In this document: positions 1-7,628 of the stretch, in pieces
How positions within the stretch are numbered: position 1 is the stretch's first letter
Layout: each line of letters starts with the position of its first letter
Origin: Methylobacillus flagellatus
GTDB lineage: Bacteria; Pseudomonadota; Gammaproteobacteria; Burkholderiales; Methylophilaceae
DNA length: 64,000 nucleotides
NCBI RefSeq assembly: GCF_005502435.1
Contig: NZ_SCOU01000004.1
Coordinates: 186,001-250,000 of the forward strand
Reading direction: 5' to 3'
The notes under the pieces: generated by a model
Databases searched by the model: none
Told to the model about the DNA's origin: nothing
Seen by the model: the letters and a program-made list of their open reading frames with translations, nothing else
Translations under genes and position numbers: made by a program

Positions 1-317
1 TCGCCGTGGTCCTTGGCTTCCTTGCGGTTGTAGGCATAGGGCAGATTGTGACCCTGACGGGCCAGCGCGATGCTGATGCTGGCCGCCAGCGTGATCCCTT
101 TATAGGCCGGGCCGAACAGCATGTCGATCTGCAGGCCGGATTTAACAATGGCGGCGGCGTAGAACTCACCCAGTTTCATCAGGCTTTCGCCGTCGTTGAA
201 CAAACCGGCGTTGAAAAAATACGGACTCAGGCGGCCCGCCTTGGTCTTGAATTCGCCAAAGCGCAGCACTTGCTTTTGAATGGCGAAACGGATGAAATCC
301 TGAGTGAAATCGTTCAT
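1..317 (-). CDS. pyrE: Orotate phosphoribosyltransferase, N-terminal part (gene runs off the left edge)
   Basis: PyrE joins orotate to PRPP to give orotidine 5'-phosphate in cytoplasmic pyrimidine synthesis. Reading the minus strand from an ATG at 317 gives an uninterrupted protein starting [20 protein letters not shown]. It continues through the substrate-loop region SPYFFNAG and the family motif FGPAYKGI. About 105 codons are present and the rest lies outside the window. It is divergent from xthA, with only some 20 bp between the two starts, so the promoters must overlap. A second pyrimidine gene, pyrC, lies far away near 50.3 kb, so the pathway is scattered here. The family assignment is secure from the motifs. 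Confidence 0.93.
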   Translation of the reverse strand, partial: MNDFTQDFIRFAIQKQVLRFGEFKTKAGRLSPYFFNAGLFNDGESLMKLGEFYAAAIVKSGLQIDMLFGPAYKGITLAASISIALARQGHNLPYAYNRKEAKDHG

Positions 318-339
318 GACATGAAATGAGAAATTGATC

Positions 340-1128
340 TTGCGCATTATATCGTTAAACCTCAATGGCATCCGTTCTGCCACCACCAAAGGCTATTACC
401 CCTGGCTCGCGGCCCAGCAGGCGGACATCGTCTGCATGCAGGAGATCAAGGCACAGGCGGCCGACATGACCGCCCAGATGCACAACCCGGACGGCTATCA
501 GGGTTACTTCCACTATGCCGAGAAGAAGGGCTACAGCGGTGTGGGCATCTACGCAAAGCGCCAGCCCGATGTGCTGGTCCAGGGCCTGGGCATCGCGGAT
601 ATCGACAACGAAGGCCGTTATCTGGAAGCGCAGTTCAACGACACGCCGGTCGGGCCGCTCAGTGTGGTGTCGCTGTATCTGCCGTCCGGTTCCAGCGGCG
701 AAGAGCGTCAGGCCTTCAAATTCAGCGTGATGGCGCGTTTTCTGCCGCACTTGCAGGCGCTGAAAGCCAGTGGACGCGAAGTGGTGGTGTGCGGCGACTG
801 GAACATCGCGCACAAGGAAGCCGACCTGAAGAACTGGAAAGGCAACAAGAAGAACTCCGGCTTCCTGCCTGAAGAACGGGCCTGGCTGACCGAGTTGTTC
901 GACAGTGTGGGCTGGGTGGATGTTTACCGCAGCCTGCACCCGGAGACCACGGACGATTGTTACACCTGGTGGAGTAACCGCGGCCAGGCCTGGGCCAAGA
1001 ACGTGGGTTGGCGTATCGATTACCAGATCGCCACGCCGGGCATCGCCGCGCTGGCGCGCAGTGCCAGCATCTACAAAGCGGAGCGTTTTAGCGACCATGC
1101 CCCGCTGATCGTTGATTACGCAGTGTGA
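340..1128 (+). CDS. xthA: Exodeoxyribonuclease III
   Basis: This is an AP endonuclease and 3'-5' exonuclease of base excision repair, in the exonuclease III / AP endonuclease fold. Family motifs run in order: LNLNGIRSA at the N-terminus, MQEIK with the metal-binding Glu, [43 protein letters not shown] and the C-terminal catalytic FSDHAPL. The length of about 262 residues is normal. There is no ATG; TTG codons occur at 334 and 340. I chose TTG 340 because the only purine-rich stretch (GAG at 328-330) is 9 bases from it but only 3 bases from 334, and it gives the usual MRIIS start. It is divergent from pyrE. The function is certain and the exact start less so. Confidence 0.93.
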   Translation: MRIISLNLNGIRSATTKGYYPWLAAQQADIVCMQEIKAQAADMTAQMHNPDGYQGYFHYAEKKGYSGVGIYAKRQPDVLVQGLGIADIDNEGRYLEAQFNDTPVGPLSVVSLYLPSGSSGEERQAFKFSVMARFLPHLQALKASGREVVVCGDWNIAHKEADLKNWKGNKKNSGFLPEERAWLTELFDSVGWVDVYRSLHPETTDDCYTWWSNRGQAWAKNVGWRIDYQIATPGIAALARSASIYKAERFSDHAPLIVDYAV

Positions 1129-1179
1129 TCGGTTGATGAACTCCTTGTATGGCGCCAGCGGCGCGACTGAAAGTGCCGT

Positions 1180-2049
1180 GTGGAACTAGTACTGGTGGGT
1201 GGGCGCATCCTGTTTTCGTCGTTCTCCAACGTGATACAGAAGCAGCTGGCCGGGTTTGGTCTGCATCCCTACCTGATCGTGGTCGGTACCTATTACGGGC
1301 TGGCGCTGCTGGCTTTGCCCTGGGTGTTTTGGCTTCCCAGCGGAGATGTCAGCTTCTCTTTCTGGTGGAACATCGCACTGGCGTCCTTGTTCGATGTGGG
1401 CGGCTGGCTGCTGCTGGTGTTATCACTGTCCAGAACCGATCTGTCCATCTTTGGGCCGCTCAACGCCTATAAAGTGGTGGCCTCCATGTTGCTGGCGCTG
1501 CTGTTCCTGCATGAGGTTCCCAGCCTGCAGGGGCTGGCGGGGGTGGCTATCATCGTAGGCGGCAGCTTTTTACTGATGCCTGCCGCCAAGGCGGGCACAG
1601 CCCGTTGGCAGTTGTTATGGCGCGATAAAGGCGTGCAGGCGCGCTTTGCTTCCATCCTGCTGTTTTCTATCGGTACGCTGTTCCTGAAAGGCGCCTTGCT
1701 GGCCAGCGATGCGCTGACCACGCTTATTTTCTGGTGTCTGAGCGGCTTGCCCATGCTGTTGCTGGCCAATGCCGTGTTCGGACAGAGCACCCTCAAGCAG
1801 GGTGTGCAGGAGTTGCAGCAACACCCGGAGCGGGTGCTGGTGGTGGGTGTGACCGTGTTCGTCATGCAGTATTGCACGCTGGTGTTGCTGTCGCAGATGC
1901 TGGTGGCTTATGCGCTTGCCCTGTTCCAGATGGGCATGCTGCTGCAGGTGTTGCTGGGTTATCGAATATTCCGCGAGCCACATGTCATCAGAAGGTTGCT
2001 GGCCAGCCTGGTGATGATCGCGGGCAGCTTGCTGGTGTTGCTGACCTGA
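1180..2049 (+). CDS. EamA-family (drug/metabolite transporter) inner-membrane permease
   Basis: The roughly 289-residue protein is almost entirely hydrophobic, with about ten predicted membrane helices. It has the internal duplication expected of EamA/DMT permeases: a repeat ending near GPLNAYKVVASMLLALLFLHE and a second ending near LLASLVMIAGSLLVLL. Acidic-hydrophobic LHEVPS is the usual end of the first EamA repeat. The substrate cannot be read from the sequence; family members export amino acids, metabolites or sugars. No ATG fits, so the start is taken at GTG 1180, about 50 bp after xthA, without a clear ribosome binding site. It could be co-transcribed with xthA. Confidence 0.75.
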   Translation: MELVLVGGRILFSSFSNVIQKQLAGFGLHPYLIVVGTYYGLALLALPWVFWLPSGDVSFSFWWNIALASLFDVGGWLLLVLSLSRTDLSIFGPLNAYKVVASMLLALLFLHEVPSLQGLAGVAIIVGGSFLLMPAAKAGTARWQLLWRDKGVQARFASILLFSIGTLFLKGALLASDALTTLIFWCLSGLPMLLLANAVFGQSTLKQGVQELQQHPERVLVVGVTVFVMQYCTLVLLSQMLVAYALALFQMGMLLQVLLGYRIFREPHVIRRLLASLVMIAGSLLVLLT

Positions 2050-2088
2050 GCGTCACATCCGTTTTACCCCTCTGCCTGAAAATAATTG

Positions 2089-2124
2089 TAAGTCCCTGCA
2101 GCTGACTGCGACTGATGAGAGTCG
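2089..2124 (+). promoter_or_regulatory. Possible regulatory segment upstream of the bufferin operon
   Basis: The 177-bp gap before bufA holds GTAAGT at 2089-2094, 15 bases and then CGAC. This loosely resembles the GTAAC-type -35 and CG-containing -10 elements used by extracytoplasmic-function sigma factors, which control several known bufferin loci. A small dyad CGACT-6-AGTCG lies at 2109-2124. The match is weak and no sigma factor gene is in the window. I list it only as the most likely place for operon control. Confidence 0.2.
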
Positions 2125-2226
2125 TGAGTTGGCGCCTATGTGGGTGTGACTCTTTCGATGTTGAAGCGGCGGCCATAGGCTGCGACCGGTTCATCCCATC
2201 CATATCAAATCAAGAGAGGACATTCC

Positions 2227-2496
2227 ATGTCGACCGAAACCCAATCCAAGGTACGTCAAGGCACCATGATCGCACTCGGCGCTGCTGCGCTGATCCTGGC
2301 AGGCTGTGCCAGTACCGGTACCAATACCGCCAGCACGTCCGCCAAAGTCCACTGCGCTGGCCTGAACTCCTGCAAGGGCTCCAGTGACTGCAAGACCGCA
2401 GAAAACGCCTGCAAGGGCCAGAACGCCTGTAAAGGCCATGGCTTCCTGAGCATGACGGCAGCGGAATGCACCTCCAAGGGTGGCAAGATCATCTAA
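2227..2496 (+). CDS. bufA: Bufferin-type copper-binding RiPP precursor (BufA2/DUF2282-like), apparently a lipoprotein
   Basis: Bufferins are small exported peptides whose cysteines are modified by a multinuclear iron enzyme and which bind copper in the periplasm. This 89-residue precursor has a signal segment ending ILAGC (Cys27), a good lipobox. The Cys-rich core follows, with cysteines at about 43, 49, 55, 62, 68 and 81. NSCKG, NACKG and NACKG form a threefold N-x-C-K-G pattern typical of the BufA2 group. A GAGAGGA ribosome site sits 7 bases before the ATG. It heads a three-gene operon with the maturation genes directly behind. What is seen: lipobox and Cys motifs. What is inferred: copper binding, by family. 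Membrane anchoring would distinguish it from simple secreted bufferins. Confidence 0.85.
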   Translation: MSTETQSKVRQGTMIALGAAALILAGCASTGTNTASTSAKVHCAGLNSCKGSSDCKTAENACKGQNACKGHGFLSMTAAECTSKGGKII

Positions 2497-2571
2497 GTCT
2501 GGCGGGGTGCCTGCATCCGGGCAGGCCTTGTGCCTCCGGATCCTGGTACCCCCATTATTCATATTCACGTC

Positions 2572-3483
2572 ATGATCACTTCGCCACCGCATCCCTTGAC
2601 GGATGATTTCCTGGGCTTCGGCCTGGGTTTGCGCACGCCTCATTATCAGGCCTTGCTCGAAGATGACCATGCCATCGACTGGCTGGAGATCATCTCCGAG
2701 AACTACATGGTCCCGGGTGGCAAACCGCTGCATTATCTGGATCGCCTGCGTGCCCGTTATCCCATGGTCATGCACGGCGTGTCCTTGTCCATCGGCTCTA
2801 CCGATGCGCTGGATCTCGATTATCTGCGTGACCTGCGTACACTGGCCGACCGCATCGAACCGGCCTGGATCTCCGATCACCTGTGCTGGACCGGCATACA
2901 CGGACAGAACATGCATGACCTGCTGCCGCTGCCTTACACCGAAGAAACGGCCTATCACGTGGCCAGCCGCGTGCGTCAGGTTCAGGACGTGCTGGGGCGA
3001 CGCATCCTGCTGGAGAACGTCTCCAGCTACGCGAGTTATGTGGATTCCTGCATGAGCGAGTGGGAGTTCATTTCGCTGGTTTGCGAGCAGGCAGACTGCC
3101 TGTTGCTGCTGGACGTGAACAACATCTATGTCAGCAGCTACAACCATGCGTTCGACCCGCGCGATTTCATCGCTGGTGTGCCGGCCGAGCGCGTACAGCA
3201 GATCCATCTGGCCGGACACCATAATCACGGCGACTACATCATCGACACGCACGATGCGCCGGTGATCGACCCGGTATGGGATTTGTATGCGCATGCGCTG
3301 GCACATCTGGGGCCGGTAGCCACCATGATAGAGCGCGATGACCGGATACCTCCCCTGGCCGAGCTGATTGAAGAGCTGGCTAAGGCACGTCAGATCGCGC
3401 AGCCCTATTTGAATCATCCACTCCCGTGGCAGCAAACGGATCTTTCAAGCAAGCTGGGTCTGCCGGTGGCCATGAGCGTATGA
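2572..3483 (+). CDS. bufB: MNIO-family (DUF692) bufferin maturation oxidase
   Basis: BufB-type multinuclear non-haem iron oxidases convert precursor cysteines into modified residues, as established for bufferins and related RiPPs. The protein is a DUF692 TIM barrel of about 303 residues. It opens with [12 protein letters not shown], followed by [48 protein letters not shown] and [18 protein letters not shown], which together carry the His, Glu, Asp and Asn metal ligands. I start at ATG 2572, which places GFGLGLR near the N-terminus as in the family; a GTG at 2530 would add 14 residues. It follows bufA by 75 bp and overlaps bufC by an ATGA. Confidence 0.9.
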   Translation: MITSPPHPLTDDFLGFGLGLRTPHYQALLEDDHAIDWLEIISENYMVPGGKPLHYLDRLRARYPMVMHGVSLSIGSTDALDLDYLRDLRTLADRIEPAWISDHLCWTGIHGQNMHDLLPLPYTEETAYHVASRVRQVQDVLGRRILLENVSSYASYVDSCMSEWEFISLVCEQADCLLLLDVNNIYVSSYNHAFDPRDFIAGVPAERVQQIHLAGHHNHGDYIIDTHDAPVIDPVWDLYAHALAHLGPVATMIERDDRIPPLAELIEELAKARQIAQPYLNHPLPWQQTDLSSKLGLPVAMSV

Positions 3484-4265
3484 GCCAGTTGGCCGAGTTG
3501 CAATCCGCTTTTCAGTCTTATCTTAGTGGCGCCACACTGGCGATGGATTTTGAGCGCCGTATTCAGGCCGATGGCAAGATCAGCGCGTCGCGCCGTCTCG
3601 CTATTTATCACGACGCCTACCGCCTGCGTCTCATTGAAGCGCTGGCGACCAGCTATCCCATGTTGTTCAAGCTGTTGGGGGATCAGCTGTTTCAACAACT
3701 GGCCCAGGGCTATGTCGCGCAATATCCTTCAGCGTTCCGTAACCTGCGCTGGTATGGCGCCGAGCTGGCTGACTATCTGGGCACGGCATTGCCACAGCAT
3801 CCGGTCGCTGCCGAACTGGCTGATTTTGAGTGGCAACTGGCGCATGCGTTCGATGCCCCCGATACAGCTTTGCTGCAATTGGCGGATCTTGCGGCAGTGC
3901 CTGCTGAGGATTGGGCTGGGTTGCGTTTCGAGCTGCAACCATCGGTGCGCCAACTACCTTTGCGATGGAACACCATCGCCATGTGGCATGCACTGAATCA
4001 GGAGCAGGAGCCTCCCAGCCCAGTGATGCTGGAGCAGGCCGAACCTTGCCTGATCTGGCGTCAGCAGCTGGACGCCCATTTTTGCAGCCTGGACGCAGTC
4101 GAGGCATGCGCATTTAGGCTGTTGCAAAGCGGTGCCAGCTTCGCCGAGATCTGTGATGGTGTGGCCTTGCATGCCGAGGCCGACGACAACGAAACGGTGA
4201 TGGTGGCGGCACGCTTGCTGGCAAACTGGCTGGAGCAAGGCTTGATCTGTCGGTTCTATAGGTAG
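3480..4265 (+). CDS. bufC: DUF2063 bufferin maturation partner protein
   Basis: BufC is the partner that binds the precursor and presents it to the DUF692 oxidase. The protein has about 261 residues. Its N-terminal DUF2063 domain shows [30 protein letters not shown] and [13 protein letters not shown], then a less conserved C-terminal half with a winged-helix-like end. Its ATG at 3480 overlaps the bufB stop TGA (ATGA), so translation is coupled. An upstream in-frame start at 3426 would lie wholly inside bufB and is not needed. No DoxX-like fourth gene follows. The operon ends in a repeat-filled gap facing a convergent gene. Confidence 0.88.
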   Translation: MSQLAELQSAFQSYLSGATLAMDFERRIQADGKISASRRLAIYHDAYRLRLIEALATSYPMLFKLLGDQLFQQLAQGYVAQYPSAFRNLRWYGAELADYLGTALPQHPVAAELADFEWQLAHAFDAPDTALLQLADLAAVPAEDWAGLRFELQPSVRQLPLRWNTIAMWHALNQEQEPPSPVMLEQAEPCLIWRQQLDAHFCSLDAVEACAFRLLQSGASFAEICDGVALHAEADDNETVMVAARLLANWLEQGLICRFYR

Positions 4266-4268
4266 TCG

Positions 4269-4303
4269 GCGTTACGTAATCAGCATTACGTTATCAGCGT
4301 TAC
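4269..4303. repeat. 14-bp tandem repeat, about 2.5 copies
   Basis: GCGTTACGTAATCA is followed directly by GCATTACGTTATCA and then GCGTTAC. The array starts right after the bufC stop. It belongs to a group of short intergenic duplications described in the findings. Confidence 0.85.
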
Positions 4304-4465
4304 CCGTTTCTCTGCCGAACTAGCCTGCAAGTTGAGGCGATAGGTCCAATCGCTGAGTTGCACACTGGCATGAACTGTCGTCCGCCAAGCAGGCACCAGT
4401 TCGGTGGGATCATTACTGGACTGGCTGGTGTTGGATATTCCTGCTTTTCAGCAGCTGCGCACTCC

Positions 4466-4507
4466 AAAACATTCAGGCCAAGACATTCAGGCCAATATAT
4501 TCAGCAC
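4466..4507. repeat. 14-bp tandem repeat, three copies
   Basis: AAAACATTCAGGCC, AAGACATTCAGGCC and AATATATTCAGCAC lie head to tail just before the 3' end of the convergent DUF1223 gene. This is the second, unrelated 14-bp array in the same 249-bp gap. Confidence 0.85.
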
Positions 4508-4514
4508 AAACCGC

Positions 4515-5315
4515 TCATGATTTACACAGCGGCATGGCCAGCGCTTGCAACACGTCCCCATTGGCACGGTCCTGCACGAAGACCACGATACCGGCATCAC
4601 GCTGCTGCCAGCTGGCATTCAGGATCAATAGTTTTTCCAGTGTTTTATCCGCAGTGTCCAGGCTGAACGGCCCCATCCACTCGCGTACCACATGGTCATG
4701 CGTGAGCTCGCGGCCTGCGTTCTCGCCGGCCTTGATGCTGCTGCGCAAGTTGTTCTCATACACGGCGACGAACAATTCCGCCTGCTTGGCATCACTGCCC
4801 GGCGCAACGCTGGCGCTGGTCTTAAGGCCGAGTTCGCCGGAAGGCAGCTGGCTGACGCGGATGCCAAGCCTGGCGCGGGCAGCTTGTTTCAGCGTGCCGT
4901 TCACGTCACGCGTGAACTGGCTATCGCGACTCCAGCCACGGTAGTCGCGTCCATTCAACATGATTTGCGGTGTATAGACGAAGCCTGCGCCGCCGCGAGC
5001 GGCCGCTACGCGCTGACGGGCCGAGTAGCGTGGGCTGGCGTAGGGGTCCTTCCAGCCTATGTAATCCCAATAGTCCACATGGAAGGCCAGAGGGATCACC
5101 TTGTTCTGGTCGAAGCCGGAGCTGCGCAGGCTGTTCAGCCATTTGTCGGCAGGCGGGCAACTGCTGCAGCCTTCGGAGGTATACAGCTCGACCAAGGGCA
5201 CACGCTGATCGCCGCTAGTGGCGCTGCATTCAGCGTAGGCCAGACCAGTTTGTGCGATCAAGGGCAGGGCAAGCAAGCTTAGGGTGATCAGGTTCAGGCT
5301 GGACAGAGGACGCAT
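4515..5315 (-). CDS. DUF1223 secreted thioredoxin-fold-like protein
   Basis: The roughly 266-residue protein starts with a Sec signal peptide (RPLSSLNLITLSLLALPLIA, cleaved near AYA). The DUF1223 signature VELYTSEGCSSCPPADKWL follows, with a CSSC pair set like a redox motif. VIPLAFHVDYWDYIGWKDPY and FVYTPQIMLNGRDYRGW come next, all typical of this family. The reading frame continues far upstream, but ATG 5315 has AAGGAG about 7 bases in front and begins the signal peptide, so it is chosen. The family's biochemical role is unknown; a periplasmic thiol-disulfide or metal-related function is an inference from the CxxC motif. It is convergent with the bufferin operon and divergent from the AmpG-like gene. 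Confidence 0.82.
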   Translation of the reverse strand: MRPLSSLNLITLSLLALPLIAQTGLAYAECSATSGDQRVPLVELYTSEGCSSCPPADKWLNSLRSSGFDQNKVIPLAFHVDYWDYIGWKDPYASPRYSARQRVAAARGGAGFVYTPQIMLNGRDYRGWSRDSQFTRDVNGTLKQAARARLGIRVSQLPSGELGLKTSASVAPGSDAKQAELFVAVYENNLRSSIKAGENAGRELTHDHVVREWMGPFSLDTADKTLEKLLILNASWQQRDAGIVVFVQDRANGDVLQALAMPLCKS

Positions 5316-5468
5316 GGGGAATCTCCTTGATGTTGCCATTGGTCGCCGCACGCGCGTCAGGCTTACAGAATGACGCGTTTGGCCTGTCTGGCTTGCAGCA
5401 GGCAGGCGGGAACGGCGGCCATCCGCTATCATGCTGATAGTTCGCGATTTCACTGGACAGCACGCGTC

Positions 5469-6701
5469 ATGACCTCCTATCTGGAAATTTTCCGTAGCCG
5501 CCGCGTGGCGGTGATCTTTCTGCTTGGCTTTTCCTCCGGTCTGCCTTTGGCGCTGAGCGGTGGCACTCTGCAGGCTTGGATGACCGTGGCTGGGGTGGAT
5601 CTCGCCACCATCGGTATCTTCACGCTGGTTGGTCTGCCTTATACCTGGAAATTCCTCTGGTCGCCGTTGATGGACCGCTTCGTGCCGCCTTTGCTGGGAC
5701 GCCGACGCGGCTGGATCGCGGCGACCCAATTGCTGCTGGCGCTGGGCATCGCGGCTATGGGTGCCATGGACCCGGTCAACATGCCCTGGGCGCTGGCGGG
5801 GTTGGCGGTGCTGGTGGCGTTCAGTTCCGCCTCGCAGGATGTCGTGTTCGACGCCTACCGGGCTGATGTCTTGCGCCCGGCTGAGCGCGGCATCGGGGCG
5901 GCGGTCTCGGTGCTGGGCTACCGCCTGGCGATGCTGGTGTCGGGCGCACTGGCCCTGATCCTGTCTGACCTCATCGGTTGGCAGCAGACCTATTGGCTGA
6001 TGGCTCTGCTGATGCTGGGCGCCATCGCCGCCACCCTGTTCGGGCCTGAGCCGGAGACGCAGATCACGCCGCCACGCACGCTGGCCGAAGCCGTGGTGGA
6101 GCCCTTGCGCGAATTCTTCTCGCGCCATGGTGCCTGGGCCTTGCTGCTATTGATCGTGCTGTACAAACTGGGTGATGCGTTCGCAGGCTCCCTGACCACC
6201 GCATTTTTGATCCGTGGCGTCGAGTTCACGGCGACGGAAGTGGGGGCCATCAATAAGGGCATGGGCTTGATCGCCACGCTGGTGGGCGTGGTGGTGGGTG
6301 GGACCTTGATGATACGCTTGGGCTTGTTTCGCTCCTTGCTGCTGTTCGGCATTCTGCAGGCGGTGTCCAACCTGACGTTTATGTGGCTGGCCGCAGTGGG
6401 CAAAAGTTACTGGATCATGGCGCTAGCGGTGGGCATCGAGAATCTTGCCGGAGGCATGGGCACTGCCGCTTTCGTCGCCTTGCTGATGGCCTTGTGCAAC
6501 CCGCGGTTCACGGCCAGCCAGTTCGCTTTGTTGTCGGCACTGGCTGCGGTAGGGCGCGTGTATGTGGGGCCCGCGTCCGGATACCTGGTGGAATCCATAG
6601 GCTGGGTGACGTTCTTTGGCCTGACGTTTCTGATCGCGCTACCCGGGCTGTTGCTGCTGTGGCGCTTGCGTGAACGTCTGCAGGCGCTGGACCATGCCTG
6701 A
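5469..6701 (+). CDS. ampG: AmpG-like muropeptide/MFS permease
   Basis: This is a 12-helix major facilitator protein of about 410 residues. It resembles AmpG, which imports GlcNAc-anhydroMurNAc peptides for peptidoglycan recycling. It has the AmpG-type opening MTSYLEIFRSRRVAVIFLLG, LSGGTLQAWM, WKFLWSPLMDR (loop 2-3), SASQDVVFDAYRAD and FLIRGVEFTATEVGAINKG. ATG 5469 was chosen over a longer in-frame start because it fits the family length. Its last bases overlap the next gene, so the two are probably one operon. The substrate is inferred from family resemblance. Confidence 0.82.
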   Translation: MTSYLEIFRSRRVAVIFLLGFSSGLPLALSGGTLQAWMTVAGVDLATIGIFTLVGLPYTWKFLWSPLMDRFVPPLLGRRRGWIAATQLLLALGIAAMGAMDPVNMPWALAGLAVLVAFSSASQDVVFDAYRADVLRPAERGIGAAVSVLGYRLAMLVSGALALILSDLIGWQQTYWLMALLMLGAIAATLFGPEPETQITPPRTLAEAVVEPLREFFSRHGAWALLLLIVLYKLGDAFAGSLTTAFLIRGVEFTATEVGAINKGMGLIATLVGVVVGGTLMIRLGLFRSLLLFGILQAVSNLTFMWLAAVGKSYWIMALAVGIENLAGGMGTAAFVALLMALCNPRFTASQFALLSALAAVGRVYVGPASGYLVESIGWVTFFGLTFLIALPGLLLLWRLRERLQALDHA

Positions 6702-7359
6702 ACTTTCTCTGTTATCGGCCTTGCTGGTGGGCTTGCTGGGTGGCGGGCACTGTGTCGGCATGTGCGGCGGGATCGTGGGCGCTGTCAGCATGACCTTGCC
6801 TGGCCAGCGTCCCAGGCTGCCGTTCCTGCTGTCTTATAACCTTGGTCGTATCAGCAGCTATGCCCTGGCTGGTTTTCTGGCTGGCCTGTTGGGCGCCAGC
6901 ACGGTGTTCGTCGAGCATATCCTGCCGATCGAGAGGGTGTTGTACGGGCTGGCTAACCTGATGCTGATACTGCTGGGTTTGTACTTGGCCGGTGTCTGGC
7001 ATGGCCTGACCTGGCTGGAGCGTCTGGGCAGTCACGCCTGGCGCTGGCTGCAACCATTGGGCAAGCGCTGCCTGCCGGTACGCTCGCTGCCACAAGCCTT
7101 TGCCGTGGGTGCCGTGTGGGGCTGGTTGCCTTGCGGGCTGGTTTACAGTGTGCTGGTGGTGGCCATGGCCAGTGCCAGCCCGCTGCAAGGCATGGCGCTG
7201 ATGCTGGCCTTCGGCTTGGGGACTTTGCCCGCGTTGCTAGGCATGGGCCTGGCCGCAGCACGCATCAAGGGCTGGCTGCAACAGGCCTGGCTGCGGCGTC
7301 TGAGCGGTGGCTTGATCCTGGGATTCGGCCTGGTCGGCCTCAGTCATCTGTTGCGCTGA
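6694..7359 (+). CDS. TauE/SafE- or UreH-like inner-membrane protein
   Basis: A polytopic membrane protein of about 221 residues starts at ATG 6694, eight bases inside the end of ampG. The N-terminal motif GGGHCVGMCGGIVGAVS is the hallmark of the cytochrome-biogenesis/UreH subgroup of the sulfite exporter TauE/SafE superfamily. The two Cys residues there are often linked to metal or thiol handling. A second helical block has WGWLPCGLVYSVLVVAMA, the mirrored repeat. Related proteins frequently sit beside cytochrome oxidase assembly genes, but none are here. Substrate unknown; copper or sulfur export would be guesses. Confidence 0.75.
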   Translation: MPELSLLSALLVGLLGGGHCVGMCGGIVGAVSMTLPGQRPRLPFLLSYNLGRISSYALAGFLAGLLGASTVFVEHILPIERVLYGLANLMLILLGLYLAGVWHGLTWLERLGSHAWRWLQPLGKRCLPVRSLPQAFAVGAVWGWLPCGLVYSVLVVAMASASPLQGMALMLAFGLGTLPALLGMGLAAARIKGWLQQAWLRRLSGGLILGFGLVGLSHLLR

Positions 7360-7480
7360 TCACGCGATGACGCGCCTGATGATTGTGACTGAGCCAGCCA
7401 TGCGGCGGCTTGCCAGCCTGCACTGCAGGCATGCGGGCGAACCAGCAAGCAGGGCTGATTGCGGTAGGGCAGCCAGCTTG

Positions 7481-7512
7481 TAGTATGCTTAACCATTAGT
7501 ATGCATAGCCAT
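7481..7512. repeat. 16-bp tandem repeat, two copies
   Basis: TAGTATGCTTAACCAT is followed at once by TAGTATGCATAGCCAT, with two mismatches. The array sits about 115 bp before the glycosyltransferase start, in the promoter region of the surface island. Confidence 0.8.
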
Positions 7513-7628
7513 CAACTCATCACCGCGTTCATGTATTCAGGCATGGTTCTACTTACGTCTTCCCGCTACTGGCCGCTGCTCCACGCCACACGTCCATGTC
7601 GATGCTTGCCTGTAGCAAGCGAGGCTGC

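Noticed and set aside
2191-3435. 414-codon minus-strand frame opposite bufB
   Set aside because: It overlaps the well-supported bufA-bufB genes and shows no recognisable domain or start signal.
5316-6128. N-terminal extension of the DUF1223 frame to 537 residues
   Set aside because: The extra part runs antisense through ampG and is low-complexity. A good ribosome site and signal peptide mark ATG 5315 as the start.
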